Source of the DNA: Methylotenera_A sp031379885
Lineage (GTDB): Bacteria; Pseudomonadota; Gammaproteobacteria; Burkholderiales; Methylophilaceae
Assembly: GCA_031379885.1 (NCBI GenBank)
Contig: JANNFN010000180.1
Span: 1 to 20,661, forward strand
Direction: 5' to 3'
DNA length: 20,661 bases
Shown here piece by piece: positions 13,146-20,344 of the stretch (positions within the stretch are counted from its first letter, which is position 1; each line of letters begins with the position of its first letter). The position numbers and the translations under genes were made by a program. Under the pieces are notes generated by a model. The model saw nothing but the letters and a program-made list of their open reading frames with translations, was not told where the DNA came from and did not search any database.

Positions 13146-14735
13146 TTAAATAGTGTTTATATTAGCGAGCAAGTGTTGCGCTTGTGCTTGCACTGTAGCC
13201 ACATCCTCCTCACTAAATCGATCTACATTTTTAGCCATTAATGCGGTGCGCGGGTTACGGCTAAATGTGTCGTAGTGCTTAATTAAAAAATTCCAATACA
13301 AAGTCGTTGTTGGGCAAGCGTTGGCGCCTGTTTTAAGTTCTGGTTTATATTTGCAGTTGCTGCAGTAATTGCTCATGCGCTTAATATAGGCGCCGCTAGC
13401 CACATATGGCTTGCTAGTAAAGCGCCCACCATTGGCATACAAGGCCATGCCAGCCACGTTGGGCAGCTCTACCCATTCTATGGAATCTACATATACCGCC
13501 AAATACCAAGCCTCTACCTCACGCGGGTTTAACTCTGCCAAAATGCCAAACATGCCCGTGACCATTAAGCGTTGAATATGATGTGCGTAGCCAAGTTGCA
13601 TGGTGTCATTAACGGTTTGTCGCATGCAGTTCATCTGCGTGTCGCCTGTCCAATACCAGCTTGGTAAAGCGCGGGTGTGATTGTAATGATTTGATTTAGC
13701 CATTTGTGGCATATCCAGCCAATAAACGCCACGGATAAATTCGCGCCAGCCTAATATTTGCCGAATAAACCCTTCTATACTTGCTAACGGTAACTGATTT
13801 TTTTTGTAGGCAGCAACCGCCGCCGCAATCACTTCGCGCGGATTTAGCAGTTTTAAATTGAGTGAAGTAGAAAGCAGCGAATGCCATAAATAAGGGCTTT
13901 GACTGCCATTTGTTGCTTGCCACATTGCATCTTGATGATCACCAAAATCAGCCAGTTTGTTGCTAATAAAATCATCTAAAAACTTAAGCGCCTCTTCACG
14001 GTTAACAGGCCAAATAAAGTTGTCTAAACTGCCAGGATGATTTGGGAAATGCCGCTCTACATCATCTATTACTGATTGGGTGATAGCATCAATGCTGACA
14101 GCTGGTGGGGCTGGTACATCTTGCGGCCCTGTTTTTCCAAAAGTTTTACGATTTTCCGCATCGTAATTCCACGCGCCACCAACAGGCTCGCGATCTTGCA
14201 TTAACACGTCATATTTTTGGCGCATTTTGCGGTAAAAAAACTCCATTCTGAGTTCTTTTTTTGTGTCATTTTTCCCATCGGCCGCCCAATGCTTAAAGTC
14301 GGCTTTACTGCACATAAAGTGCGTATCGTCACGTATCACTAAGTGCGTATTAAATTCTTTACACAAGGCGATTAAATCTTGCTCTAAGCGATATTCACCT
14401 GGCTCGCAAATAATGACTTTTTGTGGTTTAAGCGTTGCAATTTGGTGCGTCCATGCAGCTTGTAAAGTGACGAAATTATGCTCCCCGAGCTTTAAATAAA
14501 TGCCCCAAGAACTTGATTCATGAGTGCCGCATGGATATTGGCTTGCAAGGGCATCATAAAAATGGCGCATAGCAGATAAAAACAGTACAATCCGCGCTTT
14601 GTGGCTCCAAACCTGTGTAGCCTCATGACTTGCTTCCACCATTAAAATGGCATCTTGCGTGGCATCAAAGCCTTCTAAAGCAGGGTTATCAAGATTTAAT
14701 TGGTCACCAAGAATCAAAACAAGATGTCGCGTCAT
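13146..14735 (-). CDS. FeS-type cryptochrome/photolyase-family protein (FeS-BCP, PhrB-like)
   Basis: Predicted light-driven DNA repair enzyme, probably a (6-4) photolyase, with FAD and a [4Fe-4S] cluster; 529 aa. The N-terminal domain (LVLILGDQLNLDNPAL, about 1-130) is the Rossmann-like antenna domain of this family. The helical C-terminal part holds the FAD site (YLWHSLLSTSLNLKLLNP, EGFIRQILGWREFIRGVYW, MVTGMFGILAELNPREVEAWY). Four cysteines at 370, 458, 461 and 474 have the spacing 88-3-13, the same as the known cluster ligands of Agrobacterium PhrB (350, 438, 441, 454 from memory). The ATG at 14735 lies three bases after the DUF2256 stop, so the two are probably translated together. No terminator is evident after the gene. 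Confidence 0.93.
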   Translation of the reverse strand: MTRHLVLILGDQLNLDNPALEGFDATQDAILMVEASHEATQVWSHKARIVLFLSAMRHFYDALASQYPCGTHESSSWGIYLKLGEHNFVTLQAAWTHQIATLKPQKVIICEPGEYRLEQDLIALCKEFNTHLVIRDDTHFMCSKADFKHWAADGKNDTKKELRMEFFYRKMRQKYDVLMQDREPVGGAWNYDAENRKTFGKTGPQDVPAPPAVSIDAITQSVIDDVERHFPNHPGSLDNFIWPVNREEALKFLDDFISNKLADFGDHQDAMWQATNGSQSPYLWHSLLSTSLNLKLLNPREVIAAAVAAYKKNQLPLASIEGFIRQILGWREFIRGVYWLDMPQMAKSNHYNHTRALPSWYWTGDTQMNCMRQTVNDTMQLGYAHHIQRLMVTGMFGILAELNPREVEAWYLAVYVDSIEWVELPNVAGMALYANGGRFTSKPYVASGAYIKRMSNYCSNCKYKPELKTGANACPTTTLYWNFLIKHYDTFSRNPRTALMAKNVDRFSEEDVATVQAQAQHLLANINTI

Positions 14736-14738
14736 AAG

Positions 14739-14897
14739 TTAGCTTTTTGATATTTTGCGGCATTTGTCAGAACAATACTTGATGGAATTCCAATTTTTAG
14801 CCCAAGATTTACGCCATGTCATACTCAAGCCGCATTGCAGGCAAGGCTTGCTGGGCAAACTACTTTTATTTCCCTTAAATGACGTTTCAGCTTTCAA
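14739..14897 (-). CDS. DUF2256 small zinc-ribbon-like protein
   Basis: A 52-aa protein too small for most gene callers. The core is KPCLQCG, MTWRKSWAKNW, IKYCSDKCR: two CxxC-type cysteine pairs (C-L-Q-C and C-SDK-C) around a WRK-W motif, the DUF2256 pattern. The pairs probably bind zinc. DUF2256 genes often neighbour photolyase/cryptochrome genes; here the stop is three bases before the photolyase ATG. The start is uncertain. TTG at 14897 (MKAETSFKGNKSSLP...) keeps the usual KGNK-LP lead-in but has no ribosome binding site. A later TTG in front of PSKPC has AAGGGA 11 bases upstream but would remove that lead-in. The MORN-repeat gene ends 32 bases upstream on the same strand. Confidence 0.8.
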   Translation of the reverse strand: MKAETSFKGNKSSLPSKPCLQCGLSMTWRKSWAKNWNSIKYCSDKCRKISKS

Positions 14898-14929
14898 TGT
14901 TGTGTGTTTGGTGCTGTTAAATACGGTTG

Positions 14930-15409
14930 TTATTTAACTTCTTGACCATCTACATAGGTACTTTTATATCTAATGCTACCGTCTTTGTTCCAAGCCGTTT
15001 CTGCGCCTTCTTTTTTGCCGTGTACAAATTGTGTCTCTGCGGCAATCTGCCCGTTTTCATGCCAGCGTTTAAAGCTGCCATGCTCATGCCCTGCTTTATA
15101 ATTAGCCTCTAATTTCAGTTTTCCGCTTTCAAACCATTGGTACCAAACGCCATCTTCTAGATCATCTACATAGTTGGTTTGAATGTTTTTATTACCGTTA
15201 GGATACCAAAATGTTTCTAAACCCTGCTTCTTGCCTTTAATCACGTTAACTTCGTATTTAGGTTTGCCATCTGCGTAATATTCTTTTTGAGTACCAGTAA
15301 AGTCTTTATCAAAAACGCCAGTAGCAATAGCCACATAGTTTGTAGAGGTTAAAAGTAGTGCTACAAAAATAGTAAACAGTTTTTTCATATCGTTAAAATT
15401 TTTCATCAT
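14930..15409 (-). CDS. Exported MORN-repeat (YwqK-like) protein
   Basis: A 159-aa protein with a signal peptide (MKKLFTIFVALLLTSTNYVAIA from Met8) and about five MORN-like repeats of 22-24 residues: KEYYADGKPKYEVNVIKGKK, ETFWYPNGNKNIQTNYVDD, WYQWFESGKLKLEANYKAG, FKRWHENGQIAAETQFVHG and ETAWNKDGSIRYKSTYVDG. Such repeats form an open beta-meander. Related proteins are annotated YwqK family, with a proposed but poorly supported antitoxin label; nothing next to it looks like a partner toxin. The start is uncertain between Met1 (15409) and Met8 (15388); Met8 gives a better signal peptide, and neither has a clear Shine-Dalgarno. It may head an operon with the DUF2256 and photolyase genes. Confidence 0.82.
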   Translation of the reverse strand: MMKNFNDMKKLFTIFVALLLTSTNYVAIATGVFDKDFTGTQKEYYADGKPKYEVNVIKGKKQGLETFWYPNGNKNIQTNYVDDLEDGVWYQWFESGKLKLEANYKAGHEHGSFKRWHENGQIAAETQFVHGKKEGAETAWNKDGSIRYKSTYVDGQEVK

Positions 15410-15508
15410 AATTTAAAAAGTTAAGTGCCATGCTTAGGATTAAAAATTAATTTATTTGTTCCAAGTTAATTGGATATTTAAGTAAATTTTAATATTTATA
15501 TAAAAACA

Positions 15509-15533
15509 AAAACCCAGCATTTAGCTGGGTTTT
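15509..15533 (-). terminator. Terminator of pqqA copy 2
   Basis: AAAACCCAGC (15509-15518) pairs with GCTGGGTTTT (15524-15533), a perfect 10-bp stem with a 5-base loop. On the minus strand it runs into TTTTTGTTTTTA. It lies 30 bases after the pqqA stop. Confidence 0.87.
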
Positions 15534-15562
15534 ACTTAAGCGATAACTAAAATTAGTTTTGC

Positions 15563-15634
15563 TTATTTGTTCATTACGTACATTGTTACTTCAAAGCCAA
15601 AACGCATTTCTGTAGCTGCTGGTGTTGTCCACAT
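15563..15634 (-). CDS. pqqA: PQQ precursor peptide PqqA, copy 2
   Basis: It encodes the same 23-aa peptide as copy 1 (MWTTPAATEM..., E15 and Y19 for crosslinking, ending VMNK). The copies are 2606 bases apart. From 12956 to about 13092 they differ at only about four positions, none changing the peptide. The same AAAGGAAA ribosome binding site lies 8 bases upstream. The gene again stands alone and has its own terminator. It diverges from the EF-hand gene at 15846 across 211 bases. Two intact copies suggest gene-dosage support for PQQ supply in a methylotroph. Confidence 0.93.
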   Translation of the reverse strand: MWTTPAATEMRFGFEVTMYVMNK

Positions 15635-15724
15635 GATAAATTTCCTTTTAAAGTTTGGCGTCTCACAATGATTCGCTTCATGTGTTGTATTATGCGCGCA
15701 CTTTTAAAACCTACCCTATGCACT
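15635..15724 (-). promoter_or_regulatory. pqqA copy 2 leader and presumed promoter
   Basis: The first 48 bases before the ATG match the copy 1 leader base for base. Further upstream, similarity fades after the shared CATAAT and GCATAG motifs. Because the sequence beyond diverges, the conserved block probably marks the promoter and untranslated leader. Confidence 0.5.
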
Positions 15725-15845
15725 TAGCGTAACTGTGCCTAAGGATTTTACGTAAATATTGCGAGATATGAATGTGAACGTCAACACAAAATACCTGTAT
15801 ACGTTATGTAGCTGGGAGTAAGTTTTTTATTATTAAGGAAATTAA

Positions 15846-16157
15846 ATGAAGATGATACATATTGTAGCAACGGCAGCTTTGGCTTTAGGTTTAACTCAAT
15901 TGGCTTATGCCAATCATGATGGCAAAGAAGGCGGTCATTGCGACCGCAAGCATGGCATGCAAGACGCTGATGCCAATAAAGACGGCGTAATTAGCCGTGA
16001 TGAGTTTATGAGCGGTCACCAAAAAATGGCAGATGAAATGTTTACCAAAATGGATGCCAATAAAGATGGAAAAATTGATCAAGCAGAGCGTGATGCGATG
16101 AAAGCCAAATGGCAAGAGCATCATAAAGACCATGAGATGAAACCAGAAGCCAAGTAG
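15846..16157 (+). CDS. Exported two-EF-hand protein
   Basis: A 103-aa periplasmic protein with signal peptide MKMIHIVATAALALGLTQLAYA (cleavage after about residue 22). Two canonical EF-hand loops follow: DANKDGVISRDE and DANKDGKIDQAE, each with D1, N3, D5, G6, I8 and E12. These should bind calcium. His-rich ends (NHDGKEGGHCDRKH and EHHKDHEMK) might bind other metals. The loops lack the proline at position 2 seen in lanmodulin, so lanthanide specialisation is not supported by sequence. AAGGA lies 7 bases before the ATG, and a terminator follows. It is divergent from pqqA copy 2. Calcium is a cofactor of PQQ-dependent MxaF, but any link here is only positional. Confidence 0.9.
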   Translation: MKMIHIVATAALALGLTQLAYANHDGKEGGHCDRKHGMQDADANKDGVISRDEFMSGHQKMADEMFTKMDANKDGKIDQAERDAMKAKWQEHHKDHEMKPEAK

Positions 16158-16180
16158 TATTAATTTAATAACGAGTAGCT

Positions 16181-16211
16181 AAAGCCACATTTTCGGATGT
16201 GGCTTTTTTTA
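16181..16211 (+). terminator. Terminator of the EF-hand gene
   Basis: AAAGCCACAT (16181-16190) pairs with ATGTGGCTTT (16197-16206) around TTTCGG, followed by a T-run. Confidence 0.88.
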
Positions 16212-16311
16212 TTTTAAAAAAGTTTGATAAAAGCCTAAAGTTTATTAAAAGCGTGCCGAAATAGTGTTAAGTGCATTAACAATAAATTTATCAACTTTTT
16301 GTGGATTAACT

Positions 16312-16677
16312 ATGATGGAACGCTCTGTACGCCCAATTGGCAACTTCGCTTTTGAAGCCCTAGATTTAACAGACTCACTAGCGCAGTTGCATGAAAATAA
16401 TGACCATGTAAGCGCGCCTGTGCAAAAGTTTCCAGCGCTTGAAATGATGGACATACAGTCAATCTCTAAATTGCAATTACGCAAATCTTTAATTTATTTT
16501 GAAGTGCTTGCACAAGTGGAAGAAGCGATTGCAGAAGAAGATCAAGAAACGCAAGAGAGCTGGTACTCTACCAAGCGTATTCAGCGCGATGATAAATTTT
16601 TAAACGAGGTGGCTAAAAAGTTACACTTCACAGATCGTCAAATAGATTTTATTTTTGAGATGGGCATTACTTTATAA
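16312..16677 (+). CDS. Unrecognised 121-aa protein
   Basis: I do not recognise this protein. It is soluble, with no signal peptide or membrane segment. It starts MMERSVRPIGNFAFEALDL and has a predicted helical middle (SISKLQLRKSLIYFEVLAQ), an acidic patch (EEAIAEEDQETQE) and a basic-acidic C-terminus (STKRIQRDDKFLNEVAKKL). The frame stays open back to a GTG at 16264, but the ATG at 16312 has GGA 6 bases upstream and the extension looks non-coding, so 16312 is preferred; the next codon is also ATG. It lies between two similar terminators and is therefore monocistronic. Its composition matches the neighbours, and the clean frame and flanking signals support a real gene. Confidence 0.7.
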   Translation: MMERSVRPIGNFAFEALDLTDSLAQLHENNDHVSAPVQKFPALEMMDIQSISKLQLRKSLIYFEVLAQVEEAIAEEDQETQESWYSTKRIQRDDKFLNEVAKKLHFTDRQIDFIFEMGITL

Positions 16678-16720
16678 AAAACTTCTACTGCTCATTAATT
16701 TTATTCACACATTTATAATT

Positions 16721-16748
16721 AGCCACATTTGAGTATGTGGCTTTTTTA
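16721..16748 (+). terminator. Terminator after the 121-aa protein gene
   Basis: AGCCACAT (16721-16728) pairs with ATGTGGCT (16735-16742) around TTGAGT, then TTTTT. The stem is nearly the same as that at 16181. Confidence 0.87.
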
Positions 16749-16797
16749 TTTTTAAAGTGGATAATCACTACTTATATTTTATATGGGAGTGGGCATA

Positions 16798-17487
16798 ATG
16801 GCATATCAGGTGCTGATTACAGGGGCTAACCGTGGCATTGGTTTGGAGTTTACTAAACAATATTTAGCAGATGGTTGGGATGTGCTGGCGTGCTGCCGTG
16901 AACCCCAATCTGCAAGCGCCTTGCAGAGCATCGCCAAAACACATGCTAATGTTCAAATATTGGCTTTAGATGTAGCCAACTTTAAGCAGATTGACGCACT
17001 GGCTTTGCAACTGAAAGAACACACCATTGATGTGCTAATTAACAATGCTGGCGTTTATCCGCCAAGTAGTTTTGGCGACACCAATTATGATGAGTGGGCA
17101 AAAGCGTTTAAGGTGAACAGTATGGCGCCATTAAAAATGGCAGAGGCGTTTGTGCAGCATTTAACACGCGGCCAACTTAAAAAAGTTGCTACACTCACCA
17201 GCAAAATGGGTAGCATTGATGACAACACTAGCGGCGAAAGCTACAGCTACCGCAGCACAAAAACCGCTGTGAATATGGTGATGAAAAGTCTCTCGATTGA
17301 CCTGAGGCCTTATGGCATTAGTGTGGTGACGCTTCACCCAGGCTGGGTACAAACCGACATGGGTGGCGGCAATGCTTTAATTAGCACGCAAACTAGCGTT
17401 GCAGGTTTACGCAAAGTGATTGAGAATTTGAGCTTAGAGAATACAGGCAAATTTATTGCTTATGACGGCAAAGAGATTGCTTGGTAG
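16798..17487 (+). CDS. Short-chain dehydrogenase/reductase, C-factor (CsgA)-like
   Basis: A 229-aa classical SDR with NAD(P)-binding TGANRGIG near residues 8-16, NNAG in the fourth strand region, the catalytic serine segment LTSKMGSI, and YRSTK with Y151 and K155. The short length, the start YQVLITGANRGIGLEFTKQY and the closing LHPGWVQTDMGG resemble the C-factor (CsgA) branch of SDRs, known from Myxococcus signalling but widespread with unassigned substrates. The ATG at 16798 has GGAG 8 bases upstream. The in-frame ATG at 16783 would add MGVGI and place that GGAG inside the gene. Its stop directly abuts the end of the convergent gene at 17488, with no room for a terminator between them. Confidence 0.9.
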   Translation: MAYQVLITGANRGIGLEFTKQYLADGWDVLACCREPQSASALQSIAKTHANVQILALDVANFKQIDALALQLKEHTIDVLINNAGVYPPSSFGDTNYDEWAKAFKVNSMAPLKMAEAFVQHLTRGQLKKVATLTSKMGSIDDNTSGESYSYRSTKTAVNMVMKSLSIDLRPYGISVVTLHPGWVQTDMGGGNALISTQTSVAGLRKVIENLSLENTGKFIAYDGKEIAW

Positions 17488-18669
17488 TCAGGAATTTTTA
17501 AAAGGTATACGCTCCTCTAGCTCGTTGGTGTAAGCTGCTATGCCTTCTGACTCGCGCACTAAAAATTGTTTAATCGCTGACTCAAAATCTGGATGCGCAA
17601 TTTTATGATATGAGCACGTAGGCCGCGGCTCAAAACCGCGCGCTAACTTGTGCTCGCCTTGTGCGCCACCTTCAAAATAGGTAATTTTTTCTGCAATGCA
17701 AAACTGTTGCGCTTGATAATAACAAAGCTCAAAATGTAGCGCTGAGACAAATTGCGTTGCCCCCCAATATCGACCATAGAGTGTGTTTTTATTATATAAA
17801 TTGAGTGTGCTGGCAATAGCTTTGCAATCGATTTCTGCCACAATCAACACAATATTTTGTGGCATGGTTTTACCGATTTCGCTAAAAAATGCACGCGTTA
17901 AATAGGGCGTAGAATGATGTTCTTGGTAAGTATTGCAATAACATTGGTAGAAAAAATCCCAATCACTTTCAGTAGCTTCTTTACCTTTAATCCACCTACA
18001 AACCACACCCGCACCTTGTATTTTTTTACGCTCTTGGTGAATTTTTTTACGCTTGTCGTGGCTTAATGTGGCTAAAAATTCTTCAAAATCTCCATAATTT
18101 TTATTCTGCCATCTAAACTGTACGCCAGTACGTTTTAGCCAACCAGCCGTTTCAAAGTATTTGGCACTAGTTTCATCAGGGAAAAGCACATGCGCGCTAG
18201 ATAAATTGTGTTGTTGTATGGTGGCTTCTAGCGCCTCTATCATCAAACCAGAAGCTTCAGCATCACTACTTAGTAATCGCGCACTGGTAATGGGCGAAAA
18301 TGGAATTGCCGACAATAATTTTGGATAGTAATTGAGATCCGTACGCTCATAGGCATCTGCCCACGCCCAATCAAATACATATTCTCCATATGAATTACTT
18401 TTTAAATAAAGTGGCATTGCGCCAATGAGTTGACTGCCCTGCTTTGCTAGATTTTGCTTAACTATAAGGTGATGCGGGTGCCAGCCTGTACCACGTCCAA
18501 CCGAACCTGAGTTTTCTAGCGCGCTTAAAAAGGCGTGGCTTAATAAAGGCGTGGTTTCAACCAATGCATTCTTATTAGCTAACGCATCCCAATCGGCGGC
18601 GGCTATTTCATTGATACTGGTAATGAGCTCTACTGTGATATTTTGCACAAGACTTTGAGAAAGTGACAT
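17488..18669 (-). CDS. COG3146-type GNAT-fold protein
   Basis: A 393-aa cytosolic protein of the family annotated GNAT N-acetyltransferase or peptidoglycan biosynthesis/recognition protein (COG3146, FemAB-like). Recognisable parts are DWDALANKNALVETTPLLSH, the long middle segment VFDWAWADAYERTDLNYYPK, SAIPFSPITSARLL, and FEEFLATLSHDKRKKIHQER. The C-terminal acyltransferase-like half has LYGRYWGATQFVSALHFELC, YFEGGAQGEHKLARGFEPRPT and SYHKIAHPDF. The substrate is unknown. The start is uncertain: ATG at 18669 is used, while an in-frame TTG at 18696 would add nine residues; neither has a Shine-Dalgarno. It is convergent with the SDR gene. Confidence 0.87.
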   Translation of the reverse strand: MSLSQSLVQNITVELITSINEIAAADWDALANKNALVETTPLLSHAFLSALENSGSVGRGTGWHPHHLIVKQNLAKQGSQLIGAMPLYLKSNSYGEYVFDWAWADAYERTDLNYYPKLLSAIPFSPITSARLLSSDAEASGLMIEALEATIQQHNLSSAHVLFPDETSAKYFETAGWLKRTGVQFRWQNKNYGDFEEFLATLSHDKRKKIHQERKKIQGAGVVCRWIKGKEATESDWDFFYQCYCNTYQEHHSTPYLTRAFFSEIGKTMPQNIVLIVAEIDCKAIASTLNLYNKNTLYGRYWGATQFVSALHFELCYYQAQQFCIAEKITYFEGGAQGEHKLARGFEPRPTCSYHKIAHPDFESAIKQFLVRESEGIAAYTNELEERIPFKNS

Positions 18670-18762
18670 CAAAACACTTTGAGCTTTTACACTCAAAAAA
18701 TCAAGACTTAGTAATTACCAAGGGAGAAGTTACTAGCGTTAAATGGAGGTGTGGTAAAAAAA

Positions 18763-19338
18763 CTAACTAGGACGTTTGCGGACACTGGAGGCTTGTTTAT
18801 TGATTTTGGCTTTACTTTTGATAGCCGCTTCTGCTTCCTGAATTTTTTGTGCTTCCAATTTAGCTTCTGCGGCTTTTTGCCGCTCAATCGATTTGGCCTG
18901 TGCTAGCTCAAGTTCTTCTAGCGTAATCACCTCGTCCTCATCAACATCAACGTAGCTAAAATGTCGTGCAATTTGCGGTAAACATATGGTGACTTCTTCA
19001 CGGTCTAATGAATCATCATTATCTTTATTACAGCCATTAAAGCGTGCTTCCACGCTCTCTTTCATGGCTTTACGCTTTAGCTCAATTTGAACGTGTTCAG
19101 GATCTGTGGTTTTTGAATAATCCGCGAGCGCTTTGCGCAAAGCAGCCCTATCTTCTGGGCTAAAATTCTGCTCTAAAGTCTGCTCTAAACCGCTCTGTTC
19201 GCCCTCTTCTGAGATTAACTTTTCGTCAAGCAATGAATTTGCATTTTTTCCACCCGCCAACGCTGGCAAGGCTAAAGCCATACTAAATAAAACCAGTATG
19301 AAAGTTGTAAATGAGTATGGATATACTTTTAAAACCAT
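18763..19338 (-). CDS. Exported EF-hand protein with charged C-terminal helix
   Basis: A 191-aa protein. Signal peptide MVLKVYPYSFTTFILVLFSMALALPALA, cleavage expected near residue 28. An acidic low-complexity stretch follows (LISEEGEQSGLEQTLEQNF). Then come two EF-hand-like loops, NKDNDDSLDREE and DVDEDEVITLEE, the first with Asn at position 1 and Asp in place of Gly at position 6. The C-terminus is a long Ala/Lys/Glu helix (AKSIERQKAAEAKLEAQKIQ) ending in KRPS, probably a coiled coil. Calcium binding is likely, at least at the second loop. Function is unknown. It diverges from the response regulator gene across 258 bases. The ribosome binding site is not evident. Confidence 0.8.
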   Translation of the reverse strand: MVLKVYPYSFTTFILVLFSMALALPALAGGKNANSLLDEKLISEEGEQSGLEQTLEQNFSPEDRAALRKALADYSKTTDPEHVQIELKRKAMKESVEARFNGCNKDNDDSLDREEVTICLPQIARHFSYVDVDEDEVITLEELELAQAKSIERQKAAEAKLEAQKIQEAEAAIKSKAKINKQASSVRKRPS

Positions 19339-19596
19339 TATTTTTTTACTGTTGTCTCTTTGTTATTGTATTCATGCGATCATAGCCTGAATTAGTGACT
19401 ATGAATTAATCTTGTAAATGTATTGTTTCTTGCCGCCTTATATTTGTAATTAATTGTAACAACTAACGATTATGCTAATTTGAGCGCTTTTAAAGCATAA
19501 AAGTTTTTACATTTCTAGATTTATTATTTCTTAAAACATATACTACTCCAAACTAAATTCAATTTAGCGTATTTAATTGTAAGAAAGTATAAAACC
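19339..19596. other. Divergent intergenic region between EF-hand and response regulator genes
   Basis: AT-rich, with no gene seen. It must hold promoters for both flanking genes. I find no -35/-10 pair with good spacing, and no clear direct repeats that would suggest OmpR-type boxes. Confidence 0.5.
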
Positions 19597-20322
19597 ATGG
19601 CTGAAAATAGCAAAAAAATATTAATGGTCGATGATGATGCACGTATGCGTGAGCTGCTACAACGCTACCTAACTGAGCAAGGTTTTAACATTAAAACGGT
19701 TGCAGATGCCAAAGAAATGGACACCGCACTTAGCGCCGATGGCTTTGATTTATTGGTGCTCGATTTAATGTTACCAGGAGAAGATGGCTTAGCCATTTGT
19801 CGCCGCCTACGTGGTAACAATGTAACCACGCCCATTATTATGCTCACCGCACGAGGTGACGAAGTAGATAGAATTATCGGCCTAGAAATGGGTGCAGACG
19901 ATTATTTACCCAAACCATTTAACCCGCGCGAACTATTAGCGCGCATCAATGCTGTGATGCGCCGCCATGAACATAGCCCAGAATCTGAGAGCACAGGCAA
20001 ATCTGAGGCGTATAATTTTGGCGAATTTGTGTTCGACCCATCCACCCGCAGCTTAAGCCGCAATGGTATGCAAATTACCATTACTAGCGGTGAGTTTGCC
20101 TTGCTAAAAGTATTTACCGAGCATCCTCGCCAGCCACTTTCGCGTGATAGACTGATGCAGCTAGCGCGTGGCCGTGAGCTAGATGTTTTTGACCGTAGCA
20201 TTGACGTGCAGGTCTCGCGTTTGCGTCGCATTATTGAGCCAGACCCTGCGCACCCACGCTACTTGCAAACCATGTGGGGATTCGGTTATGTATTTATTCC
20301 CGATGGCGAAGCTGCGCACTAA
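19597..20322 (+). CDS. ompR: OmpR-family two-component response regulator
   Basis: A 241-aa DNA-binding response regulator. The receiver domain (about 5-120) has the acidic pocket D12-D13-D14, phosphoacceptor D56 in LLVLDLMLPG, a conserved Thr in MLTARGDE, and Lys in YLPKPFNPREL. The winged-helix effector domain (about 140-236) ends VSRLRRIIEPDPAHPRYLQTMWGFGYVF. Overall resemblance is to OmpR rather than PhoB, especially LPGEDGLAICRRLRG and GRELDVFDRSIDVQVSRLRR. The kinase gene starts 22 bases after the stop, so both form an operon. Its target is unknown in this organism; osmotic or envelope control is inferred by family only. The ATG has a weak AGAAAG ribosome binding site. Confidence 0.9.
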   Translation: MAENSKKILMVDDDARMRELLQRYLTEQGFNIKTVADAKEMDTALSADGFDLLVLDLMLPGEDGLAICRRLRGNNVTTPIIMLTARGDEVDRIIGLEMGADDYLPKPFNPRELLARINAVMRRHEHSPESESTGKSEAYNFGEFVFDPSTRSLSRNGMQITITSGEFALLKVFTEHPRQPLSRDRLMQLARGRELDVFDRSIDVQVSRLRRIIEPDPAHPRYLQTMWGFGYVFIPDGEAAH

Positions 20323-20344
20323 AGCCAGTCTATAAGCCACTACA

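Noticed and set aside
14755..14937. Plus-strand reading frame opposite the DUF2256 gene
   Set aside because: The minus strand encodes a recognisable cysteine-pair protein here; the plus frame is its shadow.
14930..15409. MORN-repeat protein as an antitoxin of a toxin-antitoxin pair
   Set aside because: No small toxin-like neighbour is present, and the protein carries a signal peptide, which does not fit a cytosolic antitoxin.
15846..16157. Lanmodulin-like lanthanide protein
   Set aside because: Only two EF loops, both with Ala at position 2 instead of Pro; canonical calcium pattern.
16264..16311. GTG start extending the 121-aa protein
   Set aside because: The extension lies in leader-like AT-rich sequence and lacks a ribosome binding site, while the ATG at 16312 has one.
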